Below, piece by piece: positions 11,343-22,535 of a stretch of DNA of 64,000 bases (within the stretch, counting starts at the first letter, position 1; each line of letters opens with the position of its first letter). Origin of the DNA: Scalesia atractyloides (Eukaryota > Streptophyta > Magnoliopsida > Asterales > Asteraceae); assembly GCA_947069175.1 (NCBI GenBank), contig CAMTDV010000017.1:37395126-37459125 (forward strand). Direction: 5' to 3'. Made by a program: the position numbers and the translations under genes. The notes beneath the pieces are model-generated. The model was not told the origin of the DNA. It made no database searches and saw only the letters and a program-made list of their open reading frames with translations.

Positions 11343-12004
11343 GACATCACCTTTGCGGTAAACAAAGTTTGTCAGTTCATGTATTCTCCAACTGAACATC
11401 ACTGGTCTGCTGTTAAACGAAATCTTCGTTATCTTCAGGGCACCTCAAATTATGGTATCCTGATTACACAGGCATCTACCTCTATTCTTCATGCATACAC
11501 GGATGCTCATTCTCCGTCTCTTAGTGCCTTCTCGGATGCTGACTGGGCTGGTTGTCCTGACGACCATCGATCCACCGGGGGATATGCTATCTACCTTGGT
11601 TCCAATCTTATATCGTGGTCTGCTAGAAAACAACGGACTGTATCTCGGTCGTCGACAGAATCTGAGTACAAAGCTTTAGCCGACACTTTGGCTGAACTTA
11701 CCTGGCTTGAAGCTCTTCTACATGAACTTGAGGTTCCCATGAAGTCAGCTCTTGTTTTATGGTGTGATAACTTAGGAGCAACATATCTATCAGCCAATCC
11801 CGTATTTCATGCTCGGAAAAAGCATGTAGAGGTTGATTTTCACTTTGTCAGAGAAAAGGTTGCTGAAGGAAAACTCTCAGTACAATTTATCTCTACTGAT
11901 GACCAGATCGCAGACATTTTTTACTAAAGCACTATCATCACAACGATTTGCTCATCTTCGATCCAAGCTATAGGTCGCTACCCAGCCTTAGCTTGCGGGG
12001 AATA
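11343..12004 (+). pseudogene. Ty1/copia RNase H and 3' end (element C), interrupted by element B
   Basis: Coding sequence resumes mid-motif after the B LTR with DITFAVNKVCQFMYSPTEHHW (within the RT/RNase H junction of copia pol), then the RNase H part with YTDAHS-like and SDADWAGCP, SSTESEYKAL, LWCDNLGATYL and HVEVDFHFVREKV. A run of six T at 11917-11922 has one base too many: it turns the expected D-I-F-T-K-A-L into a stop at 11925-11927. The sequence ends CTTGCGGGGAA, a polypurine tract, near 12000. The upstream part of C must lie beyond the window, on the far side of A and B. Confidence 0.85.
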
Positions 12005-13545
12005 TTAGACAATTATTGATATAATTTAGTATTAGAAGGGTGCAATGTGAATTTATGTAATCTATTTAATCTCATGTATATCATCGTACTATGAAATACA
12101 AATCATTACCACATTACCAAGTTTATCTATGGGTATGGTCTCAAATGTCACGTAGGCCATGAGCCAGCCCTGCACGCGTAGGACCATACGGTGACTACCC
12201 TCGCTTAAACGGGTTTGTATCCGTACGATTAAATTACGTGCAATTAACCATGTAGATCATGTAGACTTAGTTTAGCAGTAACTAGGTCATTTTACGTGTT
12301 GCATATGCATGACTGAGCACGAACATGGCAAATTTGATAGAGATTACTATCACAAGTGAACACGTTAGGGATAATTTAGACAAAAACAAACAATGAATGA
12401 CTTAAAATACTGAACAATGGTTATCATAAACAACAAAACTCTAATTTAACAATTACAATGAATTCTATTCGATTCTACCAACAATTATGGATTTTATAAC
12501 TTAGATGAACTCTAAAAAAATTTATTTTAGTAAACAATGTGTTATGGGAGTATAAAACTACTAAACAATGTGTTATAATTATACATTACACTAACTAGTT
12601 ACCATACTATGTTAAATTGCCATAAAATACTATTAGTATGTATGTCTTATGTATTTTAAGTGTATAAATACACACTTAAACAAACCAAATCAGGTTTTAA
12701 TGCTTTAGAACATGGAGTTAGGGATTAGGGTGCTTTGTCAACCTTAAAACACATGACAAAAATATCCATATGATACTTACATCCAAGTACAACCTAAGAC
12801 TTCCAATCTTGTCTCACAAGCATCATTACCACCACCATATTCCACCACACTCACCCTCAACTCTCTTCACTCCCCCTCTTGGCTCTTATTAAACCTAAAC
12901 CACACACACACACTCAAAACAAACTCTCTCAAACTCTTTCCCTCCCCCTCTCAGCTCTTATTAAACCGAAACCGCAAACACACTCAAAACCAACTCTCTC
13001 AAACTCTCTTAAGAACTTTCAAGCTTTTCCATGTAAACTTCCATCTAATCTTCATCTTTTCTAAGGAAAGTAAACAAGATTGAAGCATCCTCAAACTTCC
13101 AAGTGATCAAATAACTTGGGAATGCTTCAATCTATACAAGACAACATCCATGGATGACACTTTGGTGTGAAAGATTCCATTTTGTGTTTTACTTGTGAAT
13201 CTTGTAGTTTTTAATGGTTGTAGTGTTAAGATCATGTTGTGATAGAAGAATCATCCATGAAACATATAACTATGTCAGGATGTTCTTCAATAATTCACCT
13301 TAAAACATAAAGAAACATACAACACACTAAACTAACAAGTAACTTACACCACATCTTGCAAAATAGTATTGTTTCTTAAAGATTCTCAAACCAGCATCAT
13401 CAACAAGTTGTTAGGGTTAAAAATATAAAGTGTTATGAAAATAAGCTTAAAAAGTTAAAAAAAAAAAACAAAAAACAAAAAGCTAGAACAAAAAGTGTAT
13501 AAGATGGACTTAAAACGAGTCCTAAGTTACAAGATGTGTTCAAAA
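12005..13545. other. Spacer; start of a decayed copia LTR, otherwise no gene seen
   Basis: TATTAGACAATTATTG right after the polypurine tract looks like a copia LTR start with TG changed to TA. Its end could not be fixed. A duplicated pyrimidine- and CACA-rich block lies at about 12850-13015. No supported gene. Confidence 0.4.
12850..13015 (+). repeat. Two imperfect tandem copies of a ~75-bp unit
   Basis: CTCTTATTAAACC followed by CA-rich and CTCTCAAACTC sequence occurs twice, about 75-80 bp apart. Confidence 0.6.
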
Positions 13546-13890
13546 AGGTCTAGATACATCATGTATTTATGAATCCATTTGTTTGGTACTTAAACAATAC
13601 TAATATAGTGGTTTAACGAGGAAAAATTGGCAAATACCTGATGCGAATAAATAAACGAAAAACTATACCAAAAAATCGAAAAGTAAGCTCTAAAAGTGAA
13701 AACTTTTAAAGTGGACTTGGGATGTCAAAATATGAAAGTATATCAAAAGTCATATTTTTTAAAGTGTTTAGCTATTTTTAAATAAATATTATCAATAAAT
13801 AAGCACAAAAAATAAATAAAATACCGCACAAAAATAAAAAATATAGGTAGACCACCCAGAAAATTCTCAAACTTTTACGCTAACATTATC
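13546..13890 (+). repeat. Dispersed repeat J, uninterrupted copy
   Basis: From GGTCTAGATACATC to about ACCACCCAGAAAATTCTC. The same sequence occurs in two halves at 21758-22035 and 26646-26740. This copy therefore shows the site before the Helitron inserted in the other one. Confidence 0.75.
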
Positions 13891-13894
13891 ATAC

Positions 13895-14047
13895 TATTAT
13901 TATTATTATTATTTATTATTATTATTATTAATTATTATTATTATTATTTTATTAAATTAAATATTAAATTTAAATAATAAATATTAATTAATTATTAATT
14001 ATTTTAATTAATTAATTATTAATTAATTAATTATTAATTAATTAATA
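13895..14047. repeat. (TTA)n and TTAATTAA-rich microsatellite
   Basis: Pure A/T tract made of ATT and TTAATTAA repeats. Confidence 0.9.
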
Positions 14048-14225
14048 ATTAAATACACAAAACCCAAGCACGACAATAGTATATTTTAATCATTGGTCGG
14101 AGTGGGCGGCCACGTGGGCCACCACTAAAAAATTCTTTATTTTTTATCTTTTTAGGAATAGTGTCAGGCAGTCAGTTGACTCTTCTCCATTGGTCCAATC
14201 AATTTATAATTTTGTTTGTACTGTA

Positions 14226-15000
14226 AAAGTACGGTTCCGTCCTCAGTTTAAAATTACGCTTTTGCCCCGGTTGAAAATAAGATTATGCTTTTGCCCCTAG
14301 CTAAAAAATACGGTTTTGCCCCCATTTTAAAATAAATTTATGCTTTTGCCCTAAGTCAAAAATTACGAATTTGTCCTCAAGATTCAGAAATACGATATTA
14401 TCCCCAGTTTAAAACTACAATTTTCCTCCCAGTTTAAAATAAAATTTATTTTTTTGCCCCCAGCTAAAGATTACTATTTTGCCCTCAGTTCAGTATTATA
14501 ATTTTCCTCCCAATTCAAAATAAAAATATGGTTTTGCCCCTGCTTAAAATTACGATTTTACCCTTAGTTAAAATAATATATTTTAAACCTGTTTCAAATA
14601 TTATGATTTCACCCTTATTTCAAAATTACGTTTTGCCCAAGTTCAAAGCAAAATTATGCTTTTGCACCCAACTCAAAATTACGATTTTGCCCTCAGTTCA
14701 AAATTTTGATTTTCGCCCAGTTTAAAATTACGAATCATGGTTTTGCCCTCAGCTTAAAAGCACGATTTTGCCCTTAGTTAAAATTTATATTACGATTTTA
14801 CCCCAACCTCAAAATTAAGACCTCGCCCCTGCGCAAACTTACGATTTTACCTCAGCCTCAAAATTACGACTTCGCCCCTGCGCAAACTTACGAATTTACC
14901 CATGCTTCAAATTTACAGTACTCAATCACTTTAGCTTTAGCCAAATTACTATTTTGCATCAGTCTAAAAATACAACTTTGCCCTCAGTTCAAAAAATTGT
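14226..15000 (+). repeat. Degenerate minisatellite, unit about 25 bp (AAAATTACGATTTTGCCCTCAGTTC)
   Basis: Roughly 29 consecutive units of 23-34 bases can be laid out, each with an A-run, TTACG, TTTTGCCC and a CAGTT-like end. Units are diverged, so the array is old. Further scattered units appear at 15121-15160 and 16686-16850. Confidence 0.85.
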
Positions 15001-15282
15001 CATCATTTTAGCTTTTTAGCAAAATTATAAAAGTGTTTTGTTTTAATTGGTTGACTCAAAAATTTATTTTTTCCCTTGTCAAGGAGCTGTCCAACACTAG
15101 CTCATTAGTCCTGGTAAATTACAGTTTTGCCCTAAGTTCAAATTTACGGTTTTCTCATCGTTTTTTGTTTTTTTTCTAGCAAAACTATAGTACTATTTTT
15201 TTAATTGGTTGTGAATTTTTTAATTGGTTGTGAATTATTCGGCCATCACCCGACAACGCAGAGCATCACCTAATGTAATATA

Positions 15283-15345
15283 TATATATATATTAATTAA
15301 ATTAAATTATTAAACTAAATTAAATTAAATTAAATTAAATTAAAC
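15283..15345. repeat. (TA)n and (TTAAA)n microsatellite
   Basis: ATATATATATAT followed by a run of ATTAA units. Confidence 0.85.
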
Positions 15346-15359
15346 TACATATACAAATA

Positions 15360-16290
15360 GGCTAGCGGGGAATAGTGCCAGGCTCTTGCCTGACACTTTG
15401 TCATTGGACCGCTAATGTGGCCCTTCCAATTTGACAAAACAACAACGATAAAAGACAAAGCTCAACACCACCACCTAATATCTCCCCCGCCTTAAACCGT
15501 CAACGATGACCACCATGCAGCCAAAACCCCAAAACCCTTGAATTGATGGTTGCACCGCCGCAACCGCCCACTGCGACCAACATGCAGCCAAAACCCCCCA
15601 AGGACTTGCTGCTATTGCCGGCTATACGGCAGCAGCCGGCTGTAATAGAGTAGGCGAATTGTTTTCTCCGGCCTGCGGTGGTGTGGCGGTGGCCGGAGGT
15701 GGTGACGGTTGAATGGTGCGACGATGACGGTTAAGTGAGTGCTGGACTGATGAGAAAGAGAGGCATTGGATTCAATAAGGGTGTTCAAAACTTGATTGAT
15801 ATTATGAGAATCTTGCCAAGAAGCTGATTCAAGAGTGTTGGATTAGAGTTTTTAATTTTTCAAAGCAAGAAAACAGACATAATTGAATTCAATAATTCAC
15901 TATGTCATAAACAGCAGCATATCCAGCATGAATTTTTAATTCTTGAAATTAAGGGTTATAAGCAAGGAACCTGTATCAAAGTTTTAAAAATAAAGATAGA
16001 AAAAAATAAAAGAGGGGAGTAGAAAACAAATCTCATTATGAACTTTGGAAAAGGGGAACAAAGATATGTCAAAAAAAGATGGAGGTGGAGTGTAATGATG
16101 TCTATGGCTGCTGACAAGTTGGTTTTTTACATTTATTTTTATTCTTTTATGCACACTAAATGTGGTTATCACTATTTCTTTTTAAAGGGTGATTTTCAAT
16201 ACATCGGTTTTCATCAAGGATGGTTACATGTCAGTCCAGCATTTGTAGATGTGATGTTCTATCGGGCCTCAGCTGTCGCTTTGACTGACC
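15360..16290. other. Spacer, no supported gene
   Basis: GC-rich patches (15480-15740) hold proline/glycine-like codons but only short ORFs without recognisable domains. Nothing annotated. Confidence 0.5.
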
Positions 16291-16319
16291 TTCACCCGGA
16301 AACCATACTGTCCTCACAC

Positions 16320-16497
16320 GAGAGTTTCGCTGCGGTAACAGCTGGGTAAAACCGGGTTGCCCTCCGGATCGAACCATGCTTCGGGAGGAAACGATCTATC
16401 ATTGGGACGTCGCGCAACTTTTGCCCAAGCCGGGAGTCGAACCGAAGTCTCCAAGGAGAACTGGCCCTACTTACCAAACTGGGCTAGATTGGGGTCT
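16320..16497 (-). mobile_element. tRNA-derived SINE, ends not fully defined
   Basis: On the minus strand an A box TAGCCCAGTTTGG (16473-16485) is followed by a B box GGTTCGACTCCC (16432-16443), with a non-tRNA body after it. No clean target duplication was found, so the 3' limit is approximate. Confidence 0.6.
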
Positions 16498-16661
16498 TAA
16501 TAAAAAAGAATGGTGGTTACATAAATGTAAATCTATACAATAGAATATGATTATTACTTATAAAATATATATTCAAAACGAAAGGTTAATATATAGTAAA
16601 CTTATTAATTTAAATATTACAGATGCTATGTATTTTGTCATTATAAAAAAGGTTTCGGTGT

Positions 16662-16860
16662 TTGCTTTTTATAGTTCTACATCGTTCAAGCCAAATTACA
16701 ATTTTGCCCCGTTTAAATTATAGTTTTGTTATTAGTTTTGTTTTTTTTCCTCCAAGCAAAATTACAATTTTTCACTCAGTTCAAAGTTACAATTTTGTTT
16801 TTTTCTTGTCAAATTACGATGTTGCCCCCAGTGTAAATTATAGGAATGCCATGATTTTAA
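16662..16860 (+). repeat. Outlying units of the 25-bp minisatellite family
   Basis: Repeated AAATTACAATTTTGCCCC-like units with longer spacers; related to the array at 14226-15000. Confidence 0.55.
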
Positions 16861-16899
16861 TTTTTTTTAAAATATTATAGAGTTTTGTTTTAATTGATT

Positions 16900-18288
16900 G
16901 ACTCGGTGTAATTTTTTTAAGATTATGTTATGGATAGTATGTACAGACCTTGGCGGTTTTTGATTGGGACGCATACACTGACGTCCGCGTGTTTTACAAT
17001 GATGTGATGTCTTCACCAATACACCTCTACATCCCCCTCCACTCACAGTTTTCACCATCCAGAGAAACGAAGGAGGGGGTTGTGTTCTGCTACAGAGGGA
17101 GACATCAAAGAAATACACATTAAAGTTTTGATGTTTTTTAGGGTTCCGTCGTACACGGCGGATGGATGCGGGTCCATGACGGTGGTTCAACATGGAGACG
17201 GCGGTAGTGGTGAATAGCGACGACCACCGCGGCGGTATTGGTGAACAACGCAGGCGACCAAGCAGCGGCTGGCCCTGCGGGTGTTGGTGGTCCTGACGGT
17301 GGTTCAACACGGCGGCGGCGGCGGTTGTATTGAACAATGGCGAAGACGGCGGCTGTATTGGTTAAAAATGGTGAAGACCAAGTGGAGGTTGGTCTGCTTT
17401 TCTTTCAATTTTAGGGAAGCCCTAAATACTCCATCTCTATGTTTGTGTGTTATCTTTCTAGATTATGTAGATATGAATGTTAACAACCGATTGTGAAAAC
17501 CTTTGTTTTTTCTTGATGTGAAAGAAAATTTAAAACAAAAAGTAGTGAACCTAATCACAATTTTCTTTCTCAAATATCTTTATCATTAAAAGAATGGACG
17601 GTGAATCTTTATGAGTATTGAACTTGATACGATGACAGTTGTATTTTTTTTTGTTGCAATACCTTTTTTTATTAGGATGTATGTTTATCAAGTCCATGAT
17701 TATGATGGGATTAAGTTATATGCTAGCATTTGGGCTGCTGAATTTCATTCTAATTGCTCCATAAATAATCTTTTTAGGTGAGTAATGACCAGTGGTTGTG
17801 TATTAATTTCTTTAAAGAACAAAATATAACAGGGACCATTTGTGGCAAGTTAAGAAGCTAATAAGCGAACTCGAAAAATAAGGTAACACGATTAGACTGT
17901 TAGGAACATATAGTGATTGTGTTAAAGTGGAGGAACTGGTGACCTATAATCCAGATCGAGATCGATCATTGTTTTAGAATAGAGTGAGCACGTAAAGTTG
18001 CTAATATAACGATTGAGAATTACGTTATGATGAGTTATTAGCCTTAGATAAACTAAGTTCAGCTATTTTTTTCTTTGCTTTTAAGCAGGTAAAGGAGGAT
18101 AGTTATAATAATAATAAGAAGAATACTGCAATTGAATTGCATAACTGAATGCTTTGTACCAACACCAAACACAAGTAAAGAGACCACTTTTACATGTGCT
18201 TTCTCATATACATATGACTATACGAGGGATAGAGAGAGAAAGAGAGAGGGATGTTAGAGACTTATAGCACCAAAAAATCCATGGCTAT
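16900..18288. other. Spacer, no supported gene
   Basis: A GGC/GGTG-rich patch at 17140-17360 produces ORFs on both strands with low-complexity translations. I see no domain, splice structure or repeat that supports a gene. Confidence 0.45.
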
Positions 18289-18296
18289 ACGCCTAT

Positions 18297-18991
18297 CAGG
18301 GCTGTAAACGAACCGAACGAACACGAACAAGGCCATGTTCGTGTTCGTTCGTTAAGGAAACTAACATGTTCGCGAACTGTTCACGAACGCATACCGAACA
18401 TAAGTTTATGTTCGTGTTCGTTCGTTAAGGAAATGCAGTTGTTCACAAACAGTTCATGAACACTGGTCTCGAACACAAACGAACACAAGCAAATAAAAAC
18501 GACCGCAAACGAACATTTAACTTGAAAACAAAAACTAGAAACATTGTTATCCTTAAACATTAGATATAAGTATTAAATACAACCATCAAATGATAAATCA
18601 AAACACAAGAAGTCTACTACGCACCAATCGATGAATCAAGTTTAACGAACTTAGACATAATTATCCCAAAATGTTTTAGAATATCCAAATTTTAGCTGAC
18701 TTAGAAAAAAAACAGGGTTTCAAGTTTTCAATATGTTTAGATAAAATGTTTATTATTTATTATTTTTTTAATATAATCAAACGAACATGAACGAACGTAA
18801 CCGAACATTTTACCGAACGTTCACGAACGCAGTCGAACGAACGAGACCTGTGCTCGTGTTCGTTCGCTAAGCTAACCGAACGAATTTTTTTGTTCGTGTT
18901 TGTTCGTTAAGCTAATCGAACGAACATAAACGAACTTCCCGCCGAACAGTTCATGAACTGTTCGCTGAACGTTCGGTTCATTTACAGCCCT
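18297..18991. mobile_element. hAT-like non-autonomous DNA transposon, 695 bp
   Basis: Terminal inverted repeats CAGGGCTGTAAACGAACCGA and, at the right, its complement TCGGTTCATTTACAGCCCT. Flanks are ACGCCTAT (18289-18296) and AGGCCTAT (18992-18999), an 8-bp target duplication with one mismatch, as for hAT elements. The interior is rich in TGTTCGTGTTCGTTCG and its complement. No transposase ORF. Confidence 0.8.
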
Positions 18992-18999
18992 AGGCCTAT

Positions 19000-19920
19000 A
19001 CCACCCCATCGTCGTCACCCATACCATGATTGGCACCACCAGCGCCAATTTCAGACAATCTGAACCGCTGGAACCCTTATTGACCGGAGAAAGCGCCAAA
19101 AATTCTTTGCTACATGGTTAGTTGCATCTCTCAATTTTGTTTCAAGATCATGAAATCTGTTATGTTTTTCCGCTTTTCCGTGACCCAATTTTGCTGAAAA
19201 CTGGATCATTTTGTTTAGACTTTCAACTGAAGGAACGGATGTAGACACAAGCACAGTCGTGGACATGTGAAGTTCGTGTGGTGCTCCAACTACGGCAGGT
19301 GTTGCCCTATGGTCATTCTGTTTTGATCTTTACTTTGTTATATGTGTTGTTACAATCCGAATTGTTAAATCTAGAAAGATTTGGGTGTGGATTCATTTTA
19401 ATGATCATAGTGTGTCATAGTGTGTGATTTTTCTACAATTGTCAGATTATATTGGTGTCGTTCCTGAGTCACAGATTTATTTATACCAGCAAAAGCAATA
19501 ACATTTTTGTACTTTCACTCTTACTATTGCGATTAACGGGTGTTTGGGATGACATTTGCAAACCGATCATCTTACCATTGCGTTTTTAAAAGCACGAGTA
19601 GTCACTTTCGAGTGTTTGAATGGGGGCATTTGTGTTTGCAAATCCATTATCTGATTATCGTGCATACAAGTTGCGGAGAAGCACTTTAGAGTGCCTGTAT
19701 ATATTTTTTATTATTTGAATTACTACAGGTTCAAATAATTTGTATGATCTTGTAGCTCGGTTTTTTAAGTTGGTTATTTGTTCTAACTGTTTCATTTTGC
19801 AGGTATTTCATCCATCTCTGTATGACTTCCTCCTCCCAAAGCTTAGGCTTCGAGCAATGCCTTTTAAAGACAAAGGTTCATAACTAGACTCCGCTCCGGA
19901 GCACAAGCTCTGTAGCGTAC
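19000..19920. other. Spacer beside the gene fragments, nothing recognised
   Basis: Only short ORFs without recognisable domains. May belong to the unit that carries the two captured gene fragments, but no boundary is visible. Confidence 0.4.
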
Positions 19921-19924
19921 GCCC

Positions 19925-20283
19925 ATGACAAAACTACGCAGTGTTGCAAACATGATGTGTTTTGGGAGTTCAGCAACCATGAACATGTGTTCCAAATGCC
20001 ACCAAAAGATGATATTAAAGCAGGAAAATGCCAAACTTGGATTCATCTTTTGATGACATCATCAAGTGTGGTTCAGGGAGAGCTGGGAGCGACACCAGAA
20101 AGGATGTGGTAGTTGCTAAATCATCAAGACTCCCCAATCAGCAGTAGCCGTGGAGTTGAATGTTGCTCCAATTCAAGCACCACATGCTGAAGGCACATCG
20201 TCAACTCAATTCCCTGAGACAGGTGCTCCACCTGCCGTAAGCAGGCTGGTTTAACGGGTTTCAATTGCAAAAGTCAGCACATA
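19925..20283 (+). pseudogene. A20/AN1 stress-associated protein (SAP) fragment, decayed
   Basis: The A20 finger is recognisable at 19949-20053: CFGSSATMNMCSKCHQKMIL matches the second half of the A20 motif (C-x-F-G-x-A-T-M-N-x-C-S-K-C). A stop follows at once. In another frame at 20221-20280, RCSTCRKQAGLTGFNC is the start of an AN1 finger. Between them the usual variable linker is present but frameshifted, and the AN1 finger breaks off after its first half. SAPs of this type are short stress-response zinc finger proteins. This copy cannot encode one. Confidence 0.75.
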
Positions 20284-20463
20284 AAGGTCGGTTTTCCTGA
20301 TCTTTAGGTGTGTATAATCATTTCATCTTTTGTGTTTGTGTATGAAAGGTAAACATATGATACACGTGCTAATTTCTATATTAGTTTAGCATTGCCATTG
20401 TAGTCGATCTTTGTCGGTAGCGTCTTACTCAAATCTTTATGGGCTTGCATTTCACACTTGCAG

Positions 20464-21012
20464 ATGCCATCCCTACTAGAAAAGCAATGTACTTGCAAAT
20501 ATATGTTGCAAAGAAGGCAATGCCACGGTACTGCGTTCTTCCTTCAATTTCTGAACACATGGTTGAAAATGGATGGACCAGATGTTTTGCAAGGATAGGC
20601 GATGCTTCATAAGTTTGGTACTTGGGTCTTTATTTAGTTTTTGTCGAGTTGGGCATCTACTGGATGCACATAGAGTCACATGACATCAAACCTCTATACA
20701 CGTGGCTCCATGCCACTCATCATATCTATGATAATCAAAATACCTTTCCCTATTTATTTGCTGGTTAGAACCCTTTTATTCTTTTCTTTTTTTTATTTGT
20801 AAACACGAAAGCTTCAAGATATAGATTTAATCATGGTTATTCTTTTTTTTTTATCAGGAATGGCATTCCACCCTATAGACGGCATATTGCGTTATTATTG
20901 ATGGAAGCTATATGGACAGCAAAAGTTCACGACTGCATTCATGGGAAGTTATGGCCAGTAATGGGTGTAGGGTCCCACATAATTCATCACACCACTAATC
21001 ACTATAGCTAAG
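20464..21012 (+). pseudogene. Delta7-sterol C5-desaturase fragment (two exons), decayed
   Basis: Exon part 20464-20763 reads with IPTRKAM, AKKAMPRYCVLPSISEHM, LYLVFVELGIYWMH and HDIKPLYTWLHATHH, the first being interrupted by TAA after GDAS. A 94-bp intron (20764-20857, GT...CAG) splits a Gly codon. Exon 2 continues MAFHPIDGIL and, after a deletion and frameshift, MEAIWTAKVHDCIHGKLWPV and HIIHHTTNH. HATHH and HIIHH are His-box motifs of membrane sterol desaturases; the third His box and C-terminus are missing. In plants the enzyme (STE1/DWF7 type) puts the C5 double bond into sterols in the ER. A retained intron means DNA-level duplication, not retroposition. Confidence 0.85.
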
Positions 21013-21134
21013 TTTATAGGTCAACCTTAGATCTTTTTGCTCAAAAAATCATGATTGTCATGTTCCTGTATTGGGTGTGTTTAAGAACAAACACTACAGT
21101 AACTAGATATAATAAATGAGATGGGTTGTTTTAG

Positions 21135-21464
21135 GTTTTTTTTTTTCGACAGGTGAACTTCAAAACAGACGGTTAATTCACACCCACTCACCGCAGGCCC
21201 GTCACCATTCATTACCAGGACTATGTTGTCTCAACCGGGTTCACGCCTGGTCGAATGGGACGTTAAGCTGTCCCCGAGAAAATTTCTAGCCCCCTGCCAG
21301 TGGACAGGAGTTGCATCCTCCACAAGAGTCGTCGTCCGTTGTGAACAAACCGGATCTCTGGAGTAAATGCACTGTAATAGAAAACTCGGGTGAGTCAGGA
21401 GTCGAACCGGAGACCGGCTCAACACCATCATTCCCTCTGGCCACTGGGCTGGAACCCAGTGCCT
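21135..21464 (-). mobile_element. tRNA-derived SINE, complete, 330 bp
   Basis: Flanked by an exact 16-bp duplication AGATGGGTTGTTTTAG at 21119-21134 and 21465-21480. Minus-strand orientation: A-box-like AGCCCAGTGG (21441-21450), B box GGTTCGACTCC (21398-21408), ending in a poly-A seen as the T run at 21135-21146. A 5'-truncated relative lies at 47408-47529. Confidence 0.9.
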
Positions 21465-21640
21465 AGATGGGTTGTTTTAGTTGATTTGTCATGTTGGCAA
21501 TTGGTATGCAAATGAGTCTACTTTACCGCAGCTAATGAATCATATCGGTAATCATGTTCCTGGCAAATAGCTCTATTTAGCTACTCTTGGTGAATCGTGT
21601 TAGTAATCATATTCATGAAGCGCGGTGCAACGCCCGCGGG

Positions 21641-22035
21641 GATACTATGATTTTGATTTATGGCTTAAAATAATTATGAAAAATAATTATGAAAGGGGAA
21701 CTATAGTTTTGATTTATGCCTTTACACCAAAGTGAAGTAAAAATGATAAGGGGAACTATGGTCTAGATGCATCGTGTATTGATGAAACCACTTGTTTGGT
21801 ATTTAAACAAACAAGACTAATATAGTGGTTTGACGAGGAAAAATTGGCAAACACCTGCTATGAATATATAAACGAAAAACTATACCAAAAAACCGAAAAG
21901 TAAGCCCTAAAAGTGAACTCTAGCTCCAAGTGTCCAAAAATTCTGAAACTTTTAACGTGGACTTAGGAAGTGAAAATATGAACGAGTATCAAAAGTAATA
22001 TTTTTTTGAAGTGTTCAGCTATTTTTAAATAAATA
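21641..22035 (+). repeat. Dispersed repeat J, left half
   Basis: The stretch from GGTCTAGATGCATC (21758) matches 13546-13790. The upstream part repeats the phrase ATGATAAGGGGAACTAT also seen at 26788-26804. The repeat breaks at 22035 and resumes at 26646. Confidence 0.75.
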
Positions 22036-22041
22036 TTTCGA

Positions 22042-22535
22042 AAATATAAATTAGCAATATTTAGTTGTTTTAGGTAGTTGTAACATGTGAATGAGGAGTT
22101 TTTCAAAAAAATTTTGCATTTTTCACTTTAATCCCTTTGATTTTTTTCAGTTTTAACCTTAAGCTTTTCAACTTTTCAATTTAACCTCAACACTTTTTAA
22201 TTTCAACATTGGTCCCCTATACTTTTTATTTTTTTGCAAGTTTTTCATTTCACGCTTTAGTTCTAAATTTTGATAGTCAACACGCAGCAAATATAAATTA
22301 GCAACATTTAGTTGCTTTAGGTAGTTGTAACATGTGAATGGGGAGTTTTTTTAAAAAAATTGCATTTTTCACTTTTAACCCCTTTGATTTTTTTAGTTTT
22401 AACCCTAAGCTTTTCAACTTTTCAATTTAATCTCAACACCTTTTAATTTTCAACATTGGTTCCATATACTTTTCATTTTTCGCAAGTTTTTCATTTCACG
22501 CTTCGTTCTAAATTTTGATAGTCAACACGCAGCAA
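22042..22535 (+). repeat. Two tandem copies of a 247-bp unit inside the Helitron
   Basis: Copies begin AAATATAAATTAGCAA at 22042 and 22289 and end GTCAACACGCAGCAA at 22288 and 22535. The unit ends in a hairpin-like GCAGCAACGTGCG region like a Helitron tail. Confidence 0.85.

Noticed and set aside
14226..15000. CRISPR-like array
   Set aside because: Units are diverged and vary in length without distinct spacers, no cas-like genes, plant context. It is a minisatellite.
16867..17337. 156-codon minus-strand ORF as a gene
   Set aside because: His/Arg/Pro-rich low complexity arising from a GGT/GGC-rich patch; opposite-strand frames are just as open; no domain.
21619..21650. Helitron 3' end after the gene fragments
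   Set aside because: GC-rich hairpin-like part is present, but CTAT replaces CTAG-T and stem pairing is poor. Kept only as a possibility in the gene-capture finding.
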